Assembly (NCBI GenBank): GCA_016721905.1
Contig: JADKHH010000026.1
Coordinates: 62,001-126,000 of the forward strand
DNA: 64,000 nt
Direction: 5' to 3'
DNA from: Candidatus Opimibacter skivensis
GTDB taxonomy: Bacteria; Bacteroidota; Bacteroidia; Chitinophagales; Saprospiraceae
The notes beneath the pieces were generated by a model. The model was given only the letters and a program-made list of their open reading frames with translations, had not been told where the DNA came from and did no database searches. The translations under genes and the position numbers were made by a program. Of the stretch, positions 54,141-62,047 are shown piece by piece; position 1 is the first letter of the stretch, and every line of letters begins with the position of its first letter.

Positions 54141-54986
54141 ATGAAAGAAATACTTGATTATCAACTTCTCAACTTCGGGAATTTCACCTTGCACGCGCAT
54201 AATCTGCTTGGGCTGGTCATCCTGTTCATCGTCACCTGGATCATATTGCGATTACTTTCGAGGGGAATACGCAAAAACCAAAAAATAGATGAAGGGGCCA
54301 AATACTCTATCAAGCAACTGGCCAGGTACAGCATCATTGTCATTGCCATTGTAGTCGCTATCACCATTATCGGGTTTGATCTATCAGCGCTGTTTGTAGG
54401 CTCCGCAGCGCTCCTGGTCGGTATCGGTTTTGGACTTCAGCATTTGTTTAACGACTTTATTTCGGGCATCATCATTTTGTTTGACGGTACCATCAAGGTC
54501 AATGACGTCATTGAAGTGGATGGCATCGTGTGTCGCGTCAAGGAGATCAAGTTGAGGACTACTGCTGTCATGACGCGTGAAGACAAATTCATCATTCTAC
54601 CTAACTCAGTCATCACCCAGGGCAAGGTGGTCAACTGGACGTATAGTCACCATACCTCCCGATTTGAAATCGTGGTCAACATCGCGTATGAAGAAGACGT
54701 CACCAGCGTCATGAACCTTTTTAAAGAAGTTACGCTCCAGCACAAAGCCGTTGAGACCGCTCCTGAGCCTTCAATCCGGATCACCCGCTTTGGCGACTGG
54801 TATATTGAAATCACGGTTATGTTCTGGTGCTCCCAGGTGTTTCGCGTTGAGAATATCAAGAGTGAAATAAGGGTAGCCATTTTTAAAGCAATGACCGATC
54901 ATAAGATCAGCTTTCCATATCCGCAGCAGGTATTCCGTATGCCACATGCTGGCAGCGATGGCGATACTCCTGAAGTCACTCCATAG
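54141..54986 (+). CDS. MscS family mechanosensitive channel
   Basis: A 281-residue membrane protein. The ATG at 54141 (MKEILDYQLLN) is preferred; an open frame extends 57 bases upstream without protein-like sequence. Three helices (about 22-40, 66-86, 88-112); the pore helix is SALFVGSAALLVGIGFGLQHLFNDFISG, the Gly/Ala-rich MscS signature. The cytoplasmic beta domain follows (FDGTIKVNDVIEVDGIVCRVKEIKLRTT, FIILPNSVITQGKVVN). It opens on membrane tension to release solutes after osmotic downshift. Two bases separate it from the alpha/beta hydrolase gene. Confidence 0.93.
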   Translation: MKEILDYQLLNFGNFTLHAHNLLGLVILFIVTWIILRLLSRGIRKNQKIDEGAKYSIKQLARYSIIVIAIVVAITIIGFDLSALFVGSAALLVGIGFGLQHLFNDFISGIIILFDGTIKVNDVIEVDGIVCRVKEIKLRTTAVMTREDKFIILPNSVITQGKVVNWTYSHHTSRFEIVVNIAYEEDVTSVMNLFKEVTLQHKAVETAPEPSIRITRFGDWYIEITVMFWCSQVFRVENIKSEIRVAIFKAMTDHKISFPYPQQVFRMPHAGSDGDTPEVTP

Positions 54987-54988
54987 TT

Positions 54989-55675
54989 ATGAAAGAAAAT
55001 TTGATCCTGCTGCACGGAGCTTTGGGGAGCAAGGAGCAATTGGCTGAATTGAAGGCATTGCTTGCAGAAGCATTTAATGTGTTCCTCCTTGACTTTTCGG
55101 GGCATGGGGGCCTGGAGCATGAAGGCGCTTTTTCGATAGACCTTTTTGTAAAAGATACTATTCAATTAATGGCCAGACATCAACTTCCAGTGGCCCATAT
55201 TTTTGGTTATAGCATGGGTGGATATGTTGCGTTACAGCTGGCTCATGACCATCCGGGGAGAGCCGTTAAGATCATCACACTGGGTACTAAGTATAGCTGG
55301 AATCCGGAGTCCGCTGCTAAAGAAGTAAGGATGATGAATCCGGATGTCATCGAACAAAAAATACCTGCATTTGCCGCGTCACTGGCGGTGAGGCATCAGC
55401 CGGCTGACTGGAAGAGTATCATGAAGCGCACTTCTGAAATGATGACAGAATTAGGTGGAGGAAAGGCCATGACAGAAACAGATTTTGCTTCCATTGAAAA
55501 CGAAGTCTTGGTTTGTATCGGAACTGATGATCACATGGTGAGTATAGAAGAATCTGAAAGGACGGCGAAGCAACTAAAAAACGGGCACTTGAAAATCATT
55601 GAGGGCTTCCGGCATCCATTGGAATCAGTGGATAAAAATATACTGGCTTCCATTTGCAATGAATTCTTTCAATGA
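54989..55675 (+). CDS. Alpha/beta hydrolase
   Basis: A 228-residue cytosolic protein: LILLHGALGSKEQLAEL (oxyanion region), nucleophile elbow HIFGYSMGGYVALQLA (Ser near 78), Asp in CIGTDDHMVSIEES (about 177), His in IIEGFRHPLESVDK (about 206). The full triad is present. It starts two bases behind mscS, so the pair is probably co-transcribed. Substrate unknown; relatives include esterases and MenH-type lyases. Confidence 0.9.
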   Translation: MKENLILLHGALGSKEQLAELKALLAEAFNVFLLDFSGHGGLEHEGAFSIDLFVKDTIQLMARHQLPVAHIFGYSMGGYVALQLAHDHPGRAVKIITLGTKYSWNPESAAKEVRMMNPDVIEQKIPAFAASLAVRHQPADWKSIMKRTSEMMTELGGGKAMTETDFASIENEVLVCIGTDDHMVSIEESERTAKQLKNGHLKIIEGFRHPLESVDKNILASICNEFFQ

Positions 55676-55738
55676 ATCTATCCAATCGGAATTTTTTAAT
55701 GCCCCTTGGAGCGTAAATCGTTTAACGGATAAATCATA

Positions 55739-55909
55739 ATGGTCATGGGTAACAAAATCAACAAGGCCTGGCATGAGAAAAATAAAATGCCAAAAAATGC
55801 TACACTGGACCAGCGAATTGCCTGGCATACTGAACATCACAAACATTGCCTGTGTCGGGATATACCGGAAAAGTTAAAAGCTGAAATTATAAAAAGGGGC
55901 AAAAATTAA
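55739..55909 (+). CDS. Conserved small His/Cys-rich protein (56 aa)
   Basis: Fifty-six codons from ATG 55739 (a second ATG at 55745 is equally likely). The product has KINKAWHEKNKMPKNATLDQ, then RIAWHTEHHKHCLCRDIPEKL. Two Trp-His pairs, a His cluster and a C-x-C motif suggest a metal site. I recall this W-H...MPKNAT...WH...CxCRxIP pattern from small uncharacterised proteins of many bacteria, but could not check. The codon use is ordinary. It follows the hydrolase gene by 63 bases. Confidence 0.75.
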   Translation: MVMGNKINKAWHEKNKMPKNATLDQRIAWHTEHHKHCLCRDIPEKLKAEIIKRGKN

Positions 55910-56018
55910 GCTATTGTATCAGCCCCCCTGGCTTAAACCGGGTGCAATTATAAATCATTATTTAAAAACAAATCCCTGTGCCGTCGCAGGACCAGTGCGG
56001 CTTCACCCACTTTGAACT

Positions 56019-56046
56019 GCTCACTGTGAGATGCTCACTGCTCACT
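56019..56046. repeat. 7-bp repeats (GCTCACT) beside the XRE gene end
   Basis: Units GCTCACT, GTGAGAT, GCTCACT, GCTCACT; the last touches the stop codon of the minus-strand XRE gene. Confidence 0.7.
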
Positions 56047-56246
56047 CAGTCTTTATCTTCCAGGAAAAAGATTTCTTCTACCGGCTTAGAAAAAACTCTT
56101 GCAATTTTAAGTGCAAGGACAGTGGATGGCTCATACTTATTGGCGTCCAGGGCAGTGATGGTTTGGCGACTGACGGAGATGCGGTTGGCGAGGTCTTCCT
56201 GCGTCAGATTGAGAATCGCCCGCTCTACTTTGATTCTATTTGTCAT
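56046..56246 (-). CDS. XRE family HTH regulator
   Basis: A 66-residue protein from the ATG at 56246. It is a bare helix-turn-helix: MTNRIKVERAILNLTQEDLANRISVSRQTITALDANKYEPST, ending VFSKPVEEIFFLEDKD, as in the short Cro/YozG-like regulators. Its start overlaps the stop of the membrane-protein gene by 11 bases, so the pair is translationally coupled. It probably acts on its own operon; an operator-like cluster lies upstream at 56935-57000. Confidence 0.9.
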   Translation of the reverse strand: MTNRIKVERAILNLTQEDLANRISVSRQTITALDANKYEPSTVLALKIARVFSKPVEEIFFLEDKD

Positions 56247-56733
56247 CAGCCATGGATTTTGTGCTTCTGTACAGAAGGTAATTGAAGCGGATGATAAAAA
56301 TGATGAGGATCGTAAACATGTTGTAGACCATGACATTGAAAAAAGCTAAACCCCAAACAAAAATCAGGGAAAGCAACAGCAATGCATAATTGACCCAGAC
56401 TGACCACATCAGGGAGGTGAGGCGTAAGTTGGCTATAAACTCATCTTCCCTTTTCTCTTTGGAAAAACTTACCATGATACCTCCGACAATGAATAGTAAT
56501 CCAACAAGCGTGTTAGTCACATCAGTCGTAATCACGGTGAAATTTTTACTAGCTCCAATTGATTCATTGTTGCCAAAAAACAAATCATCATTGAAAATGG
56601 CAAACACCTTAGTCGTGAGCCAATTGGCCTCATATTCTGTTGCCATGAGAAAGATTCCCGCAATGGTAGCGGGGATCAGGATAAACCAACCGATCGTCTT
56701 GAAGCGGTTGGGCAGTAGGAGTGTTTGTTTCAT
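56236..56733 (-). CDS. Four-helix membrane protein coupled to XRE regulator
   Basis: A 165-residue protein with hydrophobic segments near 15-33, 73-92, 105-125 and 130-152. It has no catalytic motif. The arrangement, a small membrane protein and a short HTH regulator overlapping by 11 bases, recalls DUF2178/YozG-like pairs in which the membrane protein may sense a signal for the regulator. The resemblance is by layout, not by firm sequence match. The gene begins at a repeat array. Confidence 0.75.
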   Translation of the reverse strand: MKQTLLLPNRFKTIGWFILIPATIAGIFLMATEYEANWLTTKVFAIFNDDLFFGNNESIGASKNFTVITTDVTNTLVGLLFIVGGIMVSFSKEKREDEFIANLRLTSLMWSVWVNYALLLLSLIFVWGLAFFNVMVYNMFTILIIFIIRFNYLLYRSTKSMADDK

Positions 56734-56735
56734 TT

Positions 56736-56886
56736 GAAGTTGATTGGTTGATGAGTTGATAGGTTTATGAGTTGATGGGTTGATGAGTTTATGAGTTGAT
56801 GGGTTTATAAGTTGATGAGTTGATGGGTTGTGGCTTATATGCTTATGAGGTTATAAGCTTATAAGCTTATAAGCCTATAAGCCATC
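56736..56886. repeat. 8-bp tandem repeats (GTTGATGA, AAGCTTAT)
   Basis: About eleven units of the type GTTGATGA/GTTTATGA/GTTGATGG (56744-56830), then AAGCTTAT units (56833-56886). They fill the upstream side of the membrane-protein gene. Confidence 0.9.
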
Positions 56887-56934
56887 AGCCTTATATTTTA
56901 GGATTCTGTGCTTATTACAAAACAATAACTGATC

Positions 56935-57000
56935 AAATGTAATGTTTATTTTACATTTAGACATATTTATTTTACATTTTGTATGTTTATTTTGACATTT
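56935..57000. promoter_or_regulatory. Operator-like cluster of TTTATTTTACATTT motifs
   Basis: Three copies of TTTATTTTACATTT (56945, 56966, and 56986 with one extra G) start 21 and 20 bases apart, i.e. on one face of the helix. The first overlaps a perfect dyad AAATGTAA-N8-TTACATTT (56935-56958). It lies between the divergent XRE/membrane operon and the sterol desaturase-like gene. Likely binding site of the XRE protein or another dimeric regulator (inference). Confidence 0.6.
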
Positions 57001-57107
57001 TATAGCTTAATACTTTGATAATCAAGCACTCAGCAATTGAAAAATAGATGTCCAATGTCCCAGACCAATTGTAACTAAAGAGACACACGCAGGGTATAAA
57101 ATGCCAG

Positions 57108-57115
57108 TACTTTTG
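57108..57115 (+). promoter_or_regulatory. Putative -7 element (TACTTTTG)
   Basis: Matches TAnnTTTG, 25 bases before the desaturase-like gene. Confidence 0.5.
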
Positions 57116-57140
57116 AATCCTGAAATGAACACATGAGCCT

Positions 57141-58028
57141 ATGGATCTGCAACATTATCTGGATATCTTTATCAATGCCTATAAGGGTTATGCCAATTAT
57201 CTCTTTCATGAGATCACGACTCCATCCTGGCACAATTACTTCTATTGGCTGATCGGTGTCTCCCTCTTCTTCTTTTCCCTGGAATATTTCAGGCCATGGA
57301 AAAAGGAACAGGGTGCGTGGACGCGTGAATTCTGGTTGGATGTGTTTTATATGTTTTTCAATTTCTTCCTCTTCTCCCTGATCGGTTACAATGCGGTGTC
57401 AAGTGTATTTGTGGAGGCGTTCAATAACTTCCTGGCCAATGTATTTGGGATCCGCAACCTGGTGGCGATCGAGATCGCTGCATGGGCGGTTTGGGCGCAA
57501 TTGCTGACGATGTTTATCGTCCGGGATTTCATTCAATGGAATATTCATCGCCTGCTGCATCGTGTGCCCTTCTTATGGAATTTCCATAAGGTGCATCACT
57601 CTGCCAAGCAATTAGGTTTCGCCACCCACCTGCGCTATCACTGGATGGAAAATGTAGTCTATCGCGCGATTGAATATATACCTCTCGGGATGATAGGTTT
57701 TGGAATACAAGAATTTTTTGTGGTACATATCATTGCCCTGAGTATAGGTCACTTCAATCATTCCAATATCAGGATTCCATTGGGGCCACTCAAATATCTG
57801 TTCAACAACCCGCAGATGCACAGCTGGCATCATGCTAAATATCTGCCCTCCGATATCAAGTATGGCATCAACTTTGGCATTTCGCTGAGCTTGTGGGATT
57901 ACCTGTTTGGCACCGTACATTTTCCGAATAGCGGTGAGACGATTGAACTCGGGTATCCGGGGGATGAGGAGATGCCGCATACATTCTTGCAGCAGGCGAA
58001 GTTTGGATTCCATAGAAAAGAAAAATAG
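57141..58028 (+). CDS. Sterol desaturase/fatty acid hydroxylase family protein
   Basis: A 295-residue membrane protein with four or five helices and the histidine boxes of di-iron hydroxylases: HRLLHRVPFLWNFHKVHHSA (HxxxH and HxxHH), HFNHSN, and MHSWHHAKY. The family inserts O2-derived hydroxyl or double bonds into sterols, carotenoids or fatty acids; a bacterial lipid substrate is likely. The 3' end and stop codon form part of the 68-bp palindrome downstream. It has an upstream -7 element and a divergent XRE operon. Confidence 0.92.
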   Translation: MDLQHYLDIFINAYKGYANYLFHEITTPSWHNYFYWLIGVSLFFFSLEYFRPWKKEQGAWTREFWLDVFYMFFNFFLFSLIGYNAVSSVFVEAFNNFLANVFGIRNLVAIEIAAWAVWAQLLTMFIVRDFIQWNIHRLLHRVPFLWNFHKVHHSAKQLGFATHLRYHWMENVVYRAIEYIPLGMIGFGIQEFFVVHIIALSIGHFNHSNIRIPLGPLKYLFNNPQMHSWHHAKYLPSDIKYGINFGISLSLWDYLFGTVHFPNSGETIELGYPGDEEMPHTFLQQAKFGFHRKEK

Positions 58029-58079
58029 AAAGTACGGACAGGTCGCGACCTGTCCGTACTTTCTATTTTTCTTTTCTAT
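58012..58079. terminator. 68-bp perfect loop-less palindrome
   Basis: Two exact 34-base arms meet at 58045/58046 with no spacer. It includes the last codons and stop of the desaturase-like gene and ends six bases before the convergent moaCB gene. Probably a bidirectional terminator; perfect arms without a loop are unusual. Confidence 0.85.
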
Positions 58080-58084
58080 TATGT

Positions 58085-58999
58085 TTAATCACTATGCGGC
58101 ATACCTTCCGCCACTTTGAAGATGTGGAGGATGTAAGGAAACAACGCATCCATACTTTCTTCTGCTCCGCGGGTGGAGCCTGGCAGTGCAAGGATGAGTG
58201 TCTTGCCTTTCAGGCCGGCAATACTTCGGGAGAGCATGGCATAGGGCATATGTTGCTGGCCATATTGACGCGCGGCTTCGGCGATGCCGGGGATCTCTCG
58301 ATCCAGCATTGGACGGATTGCTTCGGTAGTCACGTCTCTTGGAGATAAGCCTGTGCCACCGGTGATGATGATCAAGTCAAATTTGTCATCGCATAAAGTC
58401 TGCACCTTAGCTTGTATCACAGGAATTTCATCAGGAATGATGGTATAATCTTCGGTGTCTACATTAACTTTTTCCAGCTTCGCTATAATGGCCTTGCCTG
58501 CAAAGTCTTGTTTCTTGCCGGCTGATATGCTGTCGGAGCAAACGACTACCGCCGATTTCAATTTCTTGTGGAGGATATCGGCATATTGCGACTTTCCGCC
58601 TTTCTTGCTGACGAGCCTTATATTTTTGATCTCTATCCCCTTGTCAATTGGCTTGAGCATGTCATAGATCGTCAATGCAGTGACCGAAGCACCATGCATG
58701 GCTTCCACTTCAACGCCCGTTTTATATAATGTATGTACTTCGGTCTCAATGATGATCTGAAGTCCTTCGATCCGGTGGCGCACGGCTGCATATTCGACCG
58801 GCAGTGGATGGCAATCAGGGATCATATCACTCGTCCGCTTGATACCAAACAATCCCGCTACCCTACTCGCTTCAAATACATCACCTTTAGGGACGGTCTT
58901 GTTGAGGATGGCATCAATGGTTTCTTGCTTGCTGACTGCAACGATCGCTTCAGCGATGGCAGAGCGATGAGTTACAATTTTGTTTGTAATATCTACCAT
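58085..58999 (-). CDS. Bifunctional MoaC-MoaB molybdenum cofactor protein
   Basis: A 304-residue fusion. Residues about 1-155 are MoaC (DITNKIVTHRSAIAEAIVAV, GLFGIKRTSDMIPDCHPLPVE, VEVEAMHGASVTALTIYDMLK), which forms cyclic pyranopterin monophosphate with MoaA. Residues about 160-300 are a MoaB/MogA-like molybdopterin adenylyltransferase domain (VVVCSDSISAGKKQDFAGKAI, ITGGTGLSPRDVTTEAI, LPGSTRGAEESMDALFP). Fusion of the two is known in Bacteroidota and others. It is the last gene of the formate dehydrogenase module and supplies its cofactor. Confidence 0.94.
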   Translation of the reverse strand: MVDITNKIVTHRSAIAEAIVAVSKQETIDAILNKTVPKGDVFEASRVAGLFGIKRTSDMIPDCHPLPVEYAAVRHRIEGLQIIIETEVHTLYKTGVEVEAMHGASVTALTIYDMLKPIDKGIEIKNIRLVSKKGGKSQYADILHKKLKSAVVVCSDSISAGKKQDFAGKAIIAKLEKVNVDTEDYTIIPDEIPVIQAKVQTLCDDKFDLIIITGGTGLSPRDVTTEAIRPMLDREIPGIAEAARQYGQQHMPYAMLSRSIAGLKGKTLILALPGSTRGAEESMDALFPYILHIFKVAEGMPHSD

Positions 59000-59110
59000 T
59001 TAATCAACTTATGCCTTTTGAAATTTTTAGTCATATTTCGCACGGAGAACACGGAGCAAATTAAAATTTACTGTACCGACATTTCCCTTTCGTAGTAGTT
59101 TGATCAATTA

Positions 59111-59300
59111 AATCGCGCAGAGATGCAGAGGCGCAGTTTTGATTTCCCCTTGCTCCCTGCTCTATGTCAAAAACTTATTAATCGCGCAGAGACGCAGAGA
59201 CGCAGTTTTGATTTCCCCTTGCCCCTTGCTCTATGTCAAAAACTTATTAATCGCGCAGAGACGCAGAGACGCAGTTTTGATTTCCCCTTGCTCCCTGCTC
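59111..59300. repeat. Three 69-bp direct repeats
   Basis: Copies begin at 59111, 59180 and 59249 (exact period 69). Each contains CGCAGAGA octamers, a TTTTGATTTCCCCTTGCT segment and CTATGTCAAAAACTTATT; the third is cut near 59300 at the formate dehydrogenase stop. They explain most of the 306-base gap between moaCB and fdhA. As 69 is divisible by three they give a false repetitive frame. Confidence 0.92.
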
Positions 59301-59305
59301 CTTGC

Positions 59306-62041
59306 CTAAACAGTGACTCCGTTCATCTTCGCTTTAAATTGCCCTTTGCTCTTCCGGATATTGACTGCGACTACTTTGTACTCCGGGCACATCGCTTCGC
59401 TATCACTCACGCTGGAGGTCAGGTCATTCATCTTGACTTCAGGGAAGTGGAAGGTAGAGGAAAGTATACCGGGCCTCACTTCATCGGTGAGATGGGCCTT
59501 GACATCGATCTTGCCTCGCGCACTGATGATGCATACAAAGTCCCCTTCATGGATGAGATGTTTAGCTGCATCTTCAGGATGGATCAATAAGACATCATCT
59601 GTGAGGATTTCAACATTGCCCGTGCGGCGGGTCATCGTGCCGCAATTGTAATGCTCCAGCTCACGATTAGTGGTGAGAATGTATGGAAACTCTGCTCCGT
59701 GATTGACGATCTCTTCTGATTCCTTCCAGGTGGCGACTTGAAATTTTCCTTTGCCACGTTTGAAAGTATCGATATGCAATATCTCTGTATCACTGCCATC
59801 CGGTTTGACAGGCCATTGTTTGCCATTGTCTCCGAGTTCATCCCATTTGACACCGGCAAAGAAGGGTACTATCTTTGAAATCTCTTCAAGTAATGAGGCT
59901 GGATTATAATCAGGTTCCGGATAACCCATCCTGGTCATGATCTCAGCGATGATCTGGCCGTCAGGTTTTGTTCCTTCGATCGGTGGAACAACTGCCTGAA
60001 CTTTTTGGATCCTCCGCTCACCATTGGTAAAGGTTCCGCTCTTTTCGAGAAATGACGAAGCTGGCAATACAACATGAGCAAGTTTTGCAGTCTCGGTCAT
60101 AAATATTTCCTGGACCACTAACAAATCAAGTTTGCTCAGCGCACTAACTACATGTTGTGTATTCGGGTCGGTCTGTACGTTGTCCTCTCCCATCAGCCAC
60201 AATGCTTTCAGTTTACCATTGAGTGCGGCATCGTACATCTGTGGAATCTTGTAGCCTGCGTGCAGAGGAAGCTTGGCATGATAGAAGTCTTCATACAATC
60301 GGTGGTTTTCTGGAAGTGTCACATCAAGATATCCGGCACCCTGATGTGGCTGGCAACCCATATCTGCAGCGCCCTGCACATTGTTCTGGCCACGTAATGG
60401 GTTCACACCCACTCCTCGTCTTCCGATATTGCCGGTGATCATGGCGAGGTCAGCGATAAGCATCACTGTATATGTTCCTTGTGAATGTTCGGTTACACCG
60501 AGGCCATGAAAAGACATTGCATTAGGGGCACTTGCATAAGCTATTGCTGCTTTACGCGCAAGTTCTTTATTGACGCCGGTGATTTTTTCAAGATCGTTGA
60601 CATCAAAGCTGAGGATATGGTTTTTGAAATCTTCATAACCTTCGGTACGGTTCTCTATGAAGGACGTATCATCCAAACCTTCCTTGATAATATAATAAAG
60701 CAACATATTCAACATCGCCACATTGGTACCAGGGCGAAGTTGGAGATGATAGGTCGCATATCTTGCCAGTTCAGTACGGCGTGGATCAATGACGATCGAT
60801 GTGCCCTTCATCGCAAACTGTTTGAGCTTGGCACCGGTGACCGGATGTGCATCGGTTGGATTCGCACCGATGACCATGATCAGATCAGTATACTTGAGAT
60901 CGATTACAGAATTTGTTGCTGCACCTGTTCCAAAAGTCCGCTGCATACCAAGCGCGGTTGGTGAGTGGCAGACACGTGCGCAGGAATCGATGTTGTTGGT
61001 ACCAATGACTGCGCGGATAAATTTCTGCATCAGGTAATTTTCTTCATTGGTGCAACGGGCAGAAGAAATTCCGGCTATATAGTCAGGACCATTTTCATTC
61101 TTGATGGTCGTGAGTTTAGAAGCGATATAGTCATATGCCTCATCCCATGTGGCAGGCACCAGTTCTCCATCCTTTCTAATCAATGGCGTACGAAGGCGAT
61201 CAGGATGATTGTAGAATGAAAACGCAAAACGCCCTTTCAGGCAAGTATGTCCCTGGTTGACGGCAGCATCGTATGGCGCCTGGATAGATTTTACTTTTTT
61301 ATTGACGACGGCTACATCGAGATTACAACCTACGCCACAATAGGTGCAGACCGTCCTTATCTTTTCGTCTGCTACTACAGATTTTGATTCGAATACATCC
61401 GATATCGCTGAAGTCGGGCATGCTTGGGCACATGCACCGCAACTCACGCAATCTGATTCGAAAAATGATTGTTCAAAACCTTTTACAATGTGACTGTCAA
61501 ATCCTCTGCCGGCCATACTCAACACAAACTCACCCTGCACTTCGTCGCAAGCGCGCACACATCGGAAGCAATTGATACACTTTGAAAAATCAGAGGTCAT
61601 GTATGGATGACTCTTATCTTTTTGTTTGTCCAGATGATTTTTACCTGCAGGATATCTTACGTCCCGGATACCAACTCTCGCGGCTACGGTTTGCAATTCA
61701 CAATTGTTGTTGACTTCACATGTGAGACAATCCAACGGATGGTCTGTTAACACCAGTTCGATGATATTCTTACGTAGCCTGGTAATCCTTTCGCTATCGG
61801 TGTAGATATAGGAATTGGCCATGACCGGCGTATGGCATGAAGCCTGCACCTTTGCCGGGCCGTCCTTGACGAGGGCAACATCTACGCTGCATACTCTGCA
61901 GGAACCGAATGGATCGAGATTTGGTGCATCGCATAGCGTCGGAACAAAGTCCTGGCCAAAATGTCGGCGGACAAACTTCAGGATCGTATCCCCTTCGCGG
62001 ATAGCGAATGGCTGATCGTTGATATATGCTGTGAGTGACAT
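59306..62041 (-). CDS. NAD-linked formate dehydrogenase, molybdenum (alpha) subunit
   Basis: A 911-residue protein. N-terminal [2Fe-2S] domain (Cys 37, 48, 51, 69), His-Cys3 cluster (HPLDCLTCEVNNNC), two ferredoxin-type [4Fe-4S] motifs (CINCFRCVRAC, CVSCGACAQAC), then the molybdopterin domain with CTYCGVGC and the active site DSCARVCHSPT. The key residue is Cys 358 (selenocysteine in E. coli FdhF; here no in-frame TGA), next to His 359. It oxidises formate to CO2 in the cytosol and passes electrons to the NuoEF-like subunit. MopB C-terminal end: GDFVCIISARGKIDVKA. Confidence 0.95.
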   Translation of the reverse strand: MSLTAYINDQPFAIREGDTILKFVRRHFGQDFVPTLCDAPNLDPFGSCRVCSVDVALVKDGPAKVQASCHTPVMANSYIYTDSERITRLRKNIIELVLTDHPLDCLTCEVNNNCELQTVAARVGIRDVRYPAGKNHLDKQKDKSHPYMTSDFSKCINCFRCVRACDEVQGEFVLSMAGRGFDSHIVKGFEQSFFESDCVSCGACAQACPTSAISDVFESKSVVADEKIRTVCTYCGVGCNLDVAVVNKKVKSIQAPYDAAVNQGHTCLKGRFAFSFYNHPDRLRTPLIRKDGELVPATWDEAYDYIASKLTTIKNENGPDYIAGISSARCTNEENYLMQKFIRAVIGTNNIDSCARVCHSPTALGMQRTFGTGAATNSVIDLKYTDLIMVIGANPTDAHPVTGAKLKQFAMKGTSIVIDPRRTELARYATYHLQLRPGTNVAMLNMLLYYIIKEGLDDTSFIENRTEGYEDFKNHILSFDVNDLEKITGVNKELARKAAIAYASAPNAMSFHGLGVTEHSQGTYTVMLIADLAMITGNIGRRGVGVNPLRGQNNVQGAADMGCQPHQGAGYLDVTLPENHRLYEDFYHAKLPLHAGYKIPQMYDAALNGKLKALWLMGEDNVQTDPNTQHVVSALSKLDLLVVQEIFMTETAKLAHVVLPASSFLEKSGTFTNGERRIQKVQAVVPPIEGTKPDGQIIAEIMTRMGYPEPDYNPASLLEEISKIVPFFAGVKWDELGDNGKQWPVKPDGSDTEILHIDTFKRGKGKFQVATWKESEEIVNHGAEFPYILTTNRELEHYNCGTMTRRTGNVEILTDDVLLIHPEDAAKHLIHEGDFVCIISARGKIDVKAHLTDEVRPGILSSTFHFPEVKMNDLTSSVSDSEAMCPEYKVVAVNIRKSKGQFKAKMNGVTV

Positions 62042-62047
62042 GATGTC

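Noticed and set aside
59123..59590. A 155-codon plus-strand frame with RRSFDFPL repeats
   Set aside because: It arises because the 69-bp unit is a multiple of three; its second half is antisense to the formate dehydrogenase gene.
59306..62041. Selenocysteine-containing formate dehydrogenase
   Set aside because: The active site has a Cys codon (Cys 358) and there is no in-frame TGA or SECIS-like hairpin in the gene.
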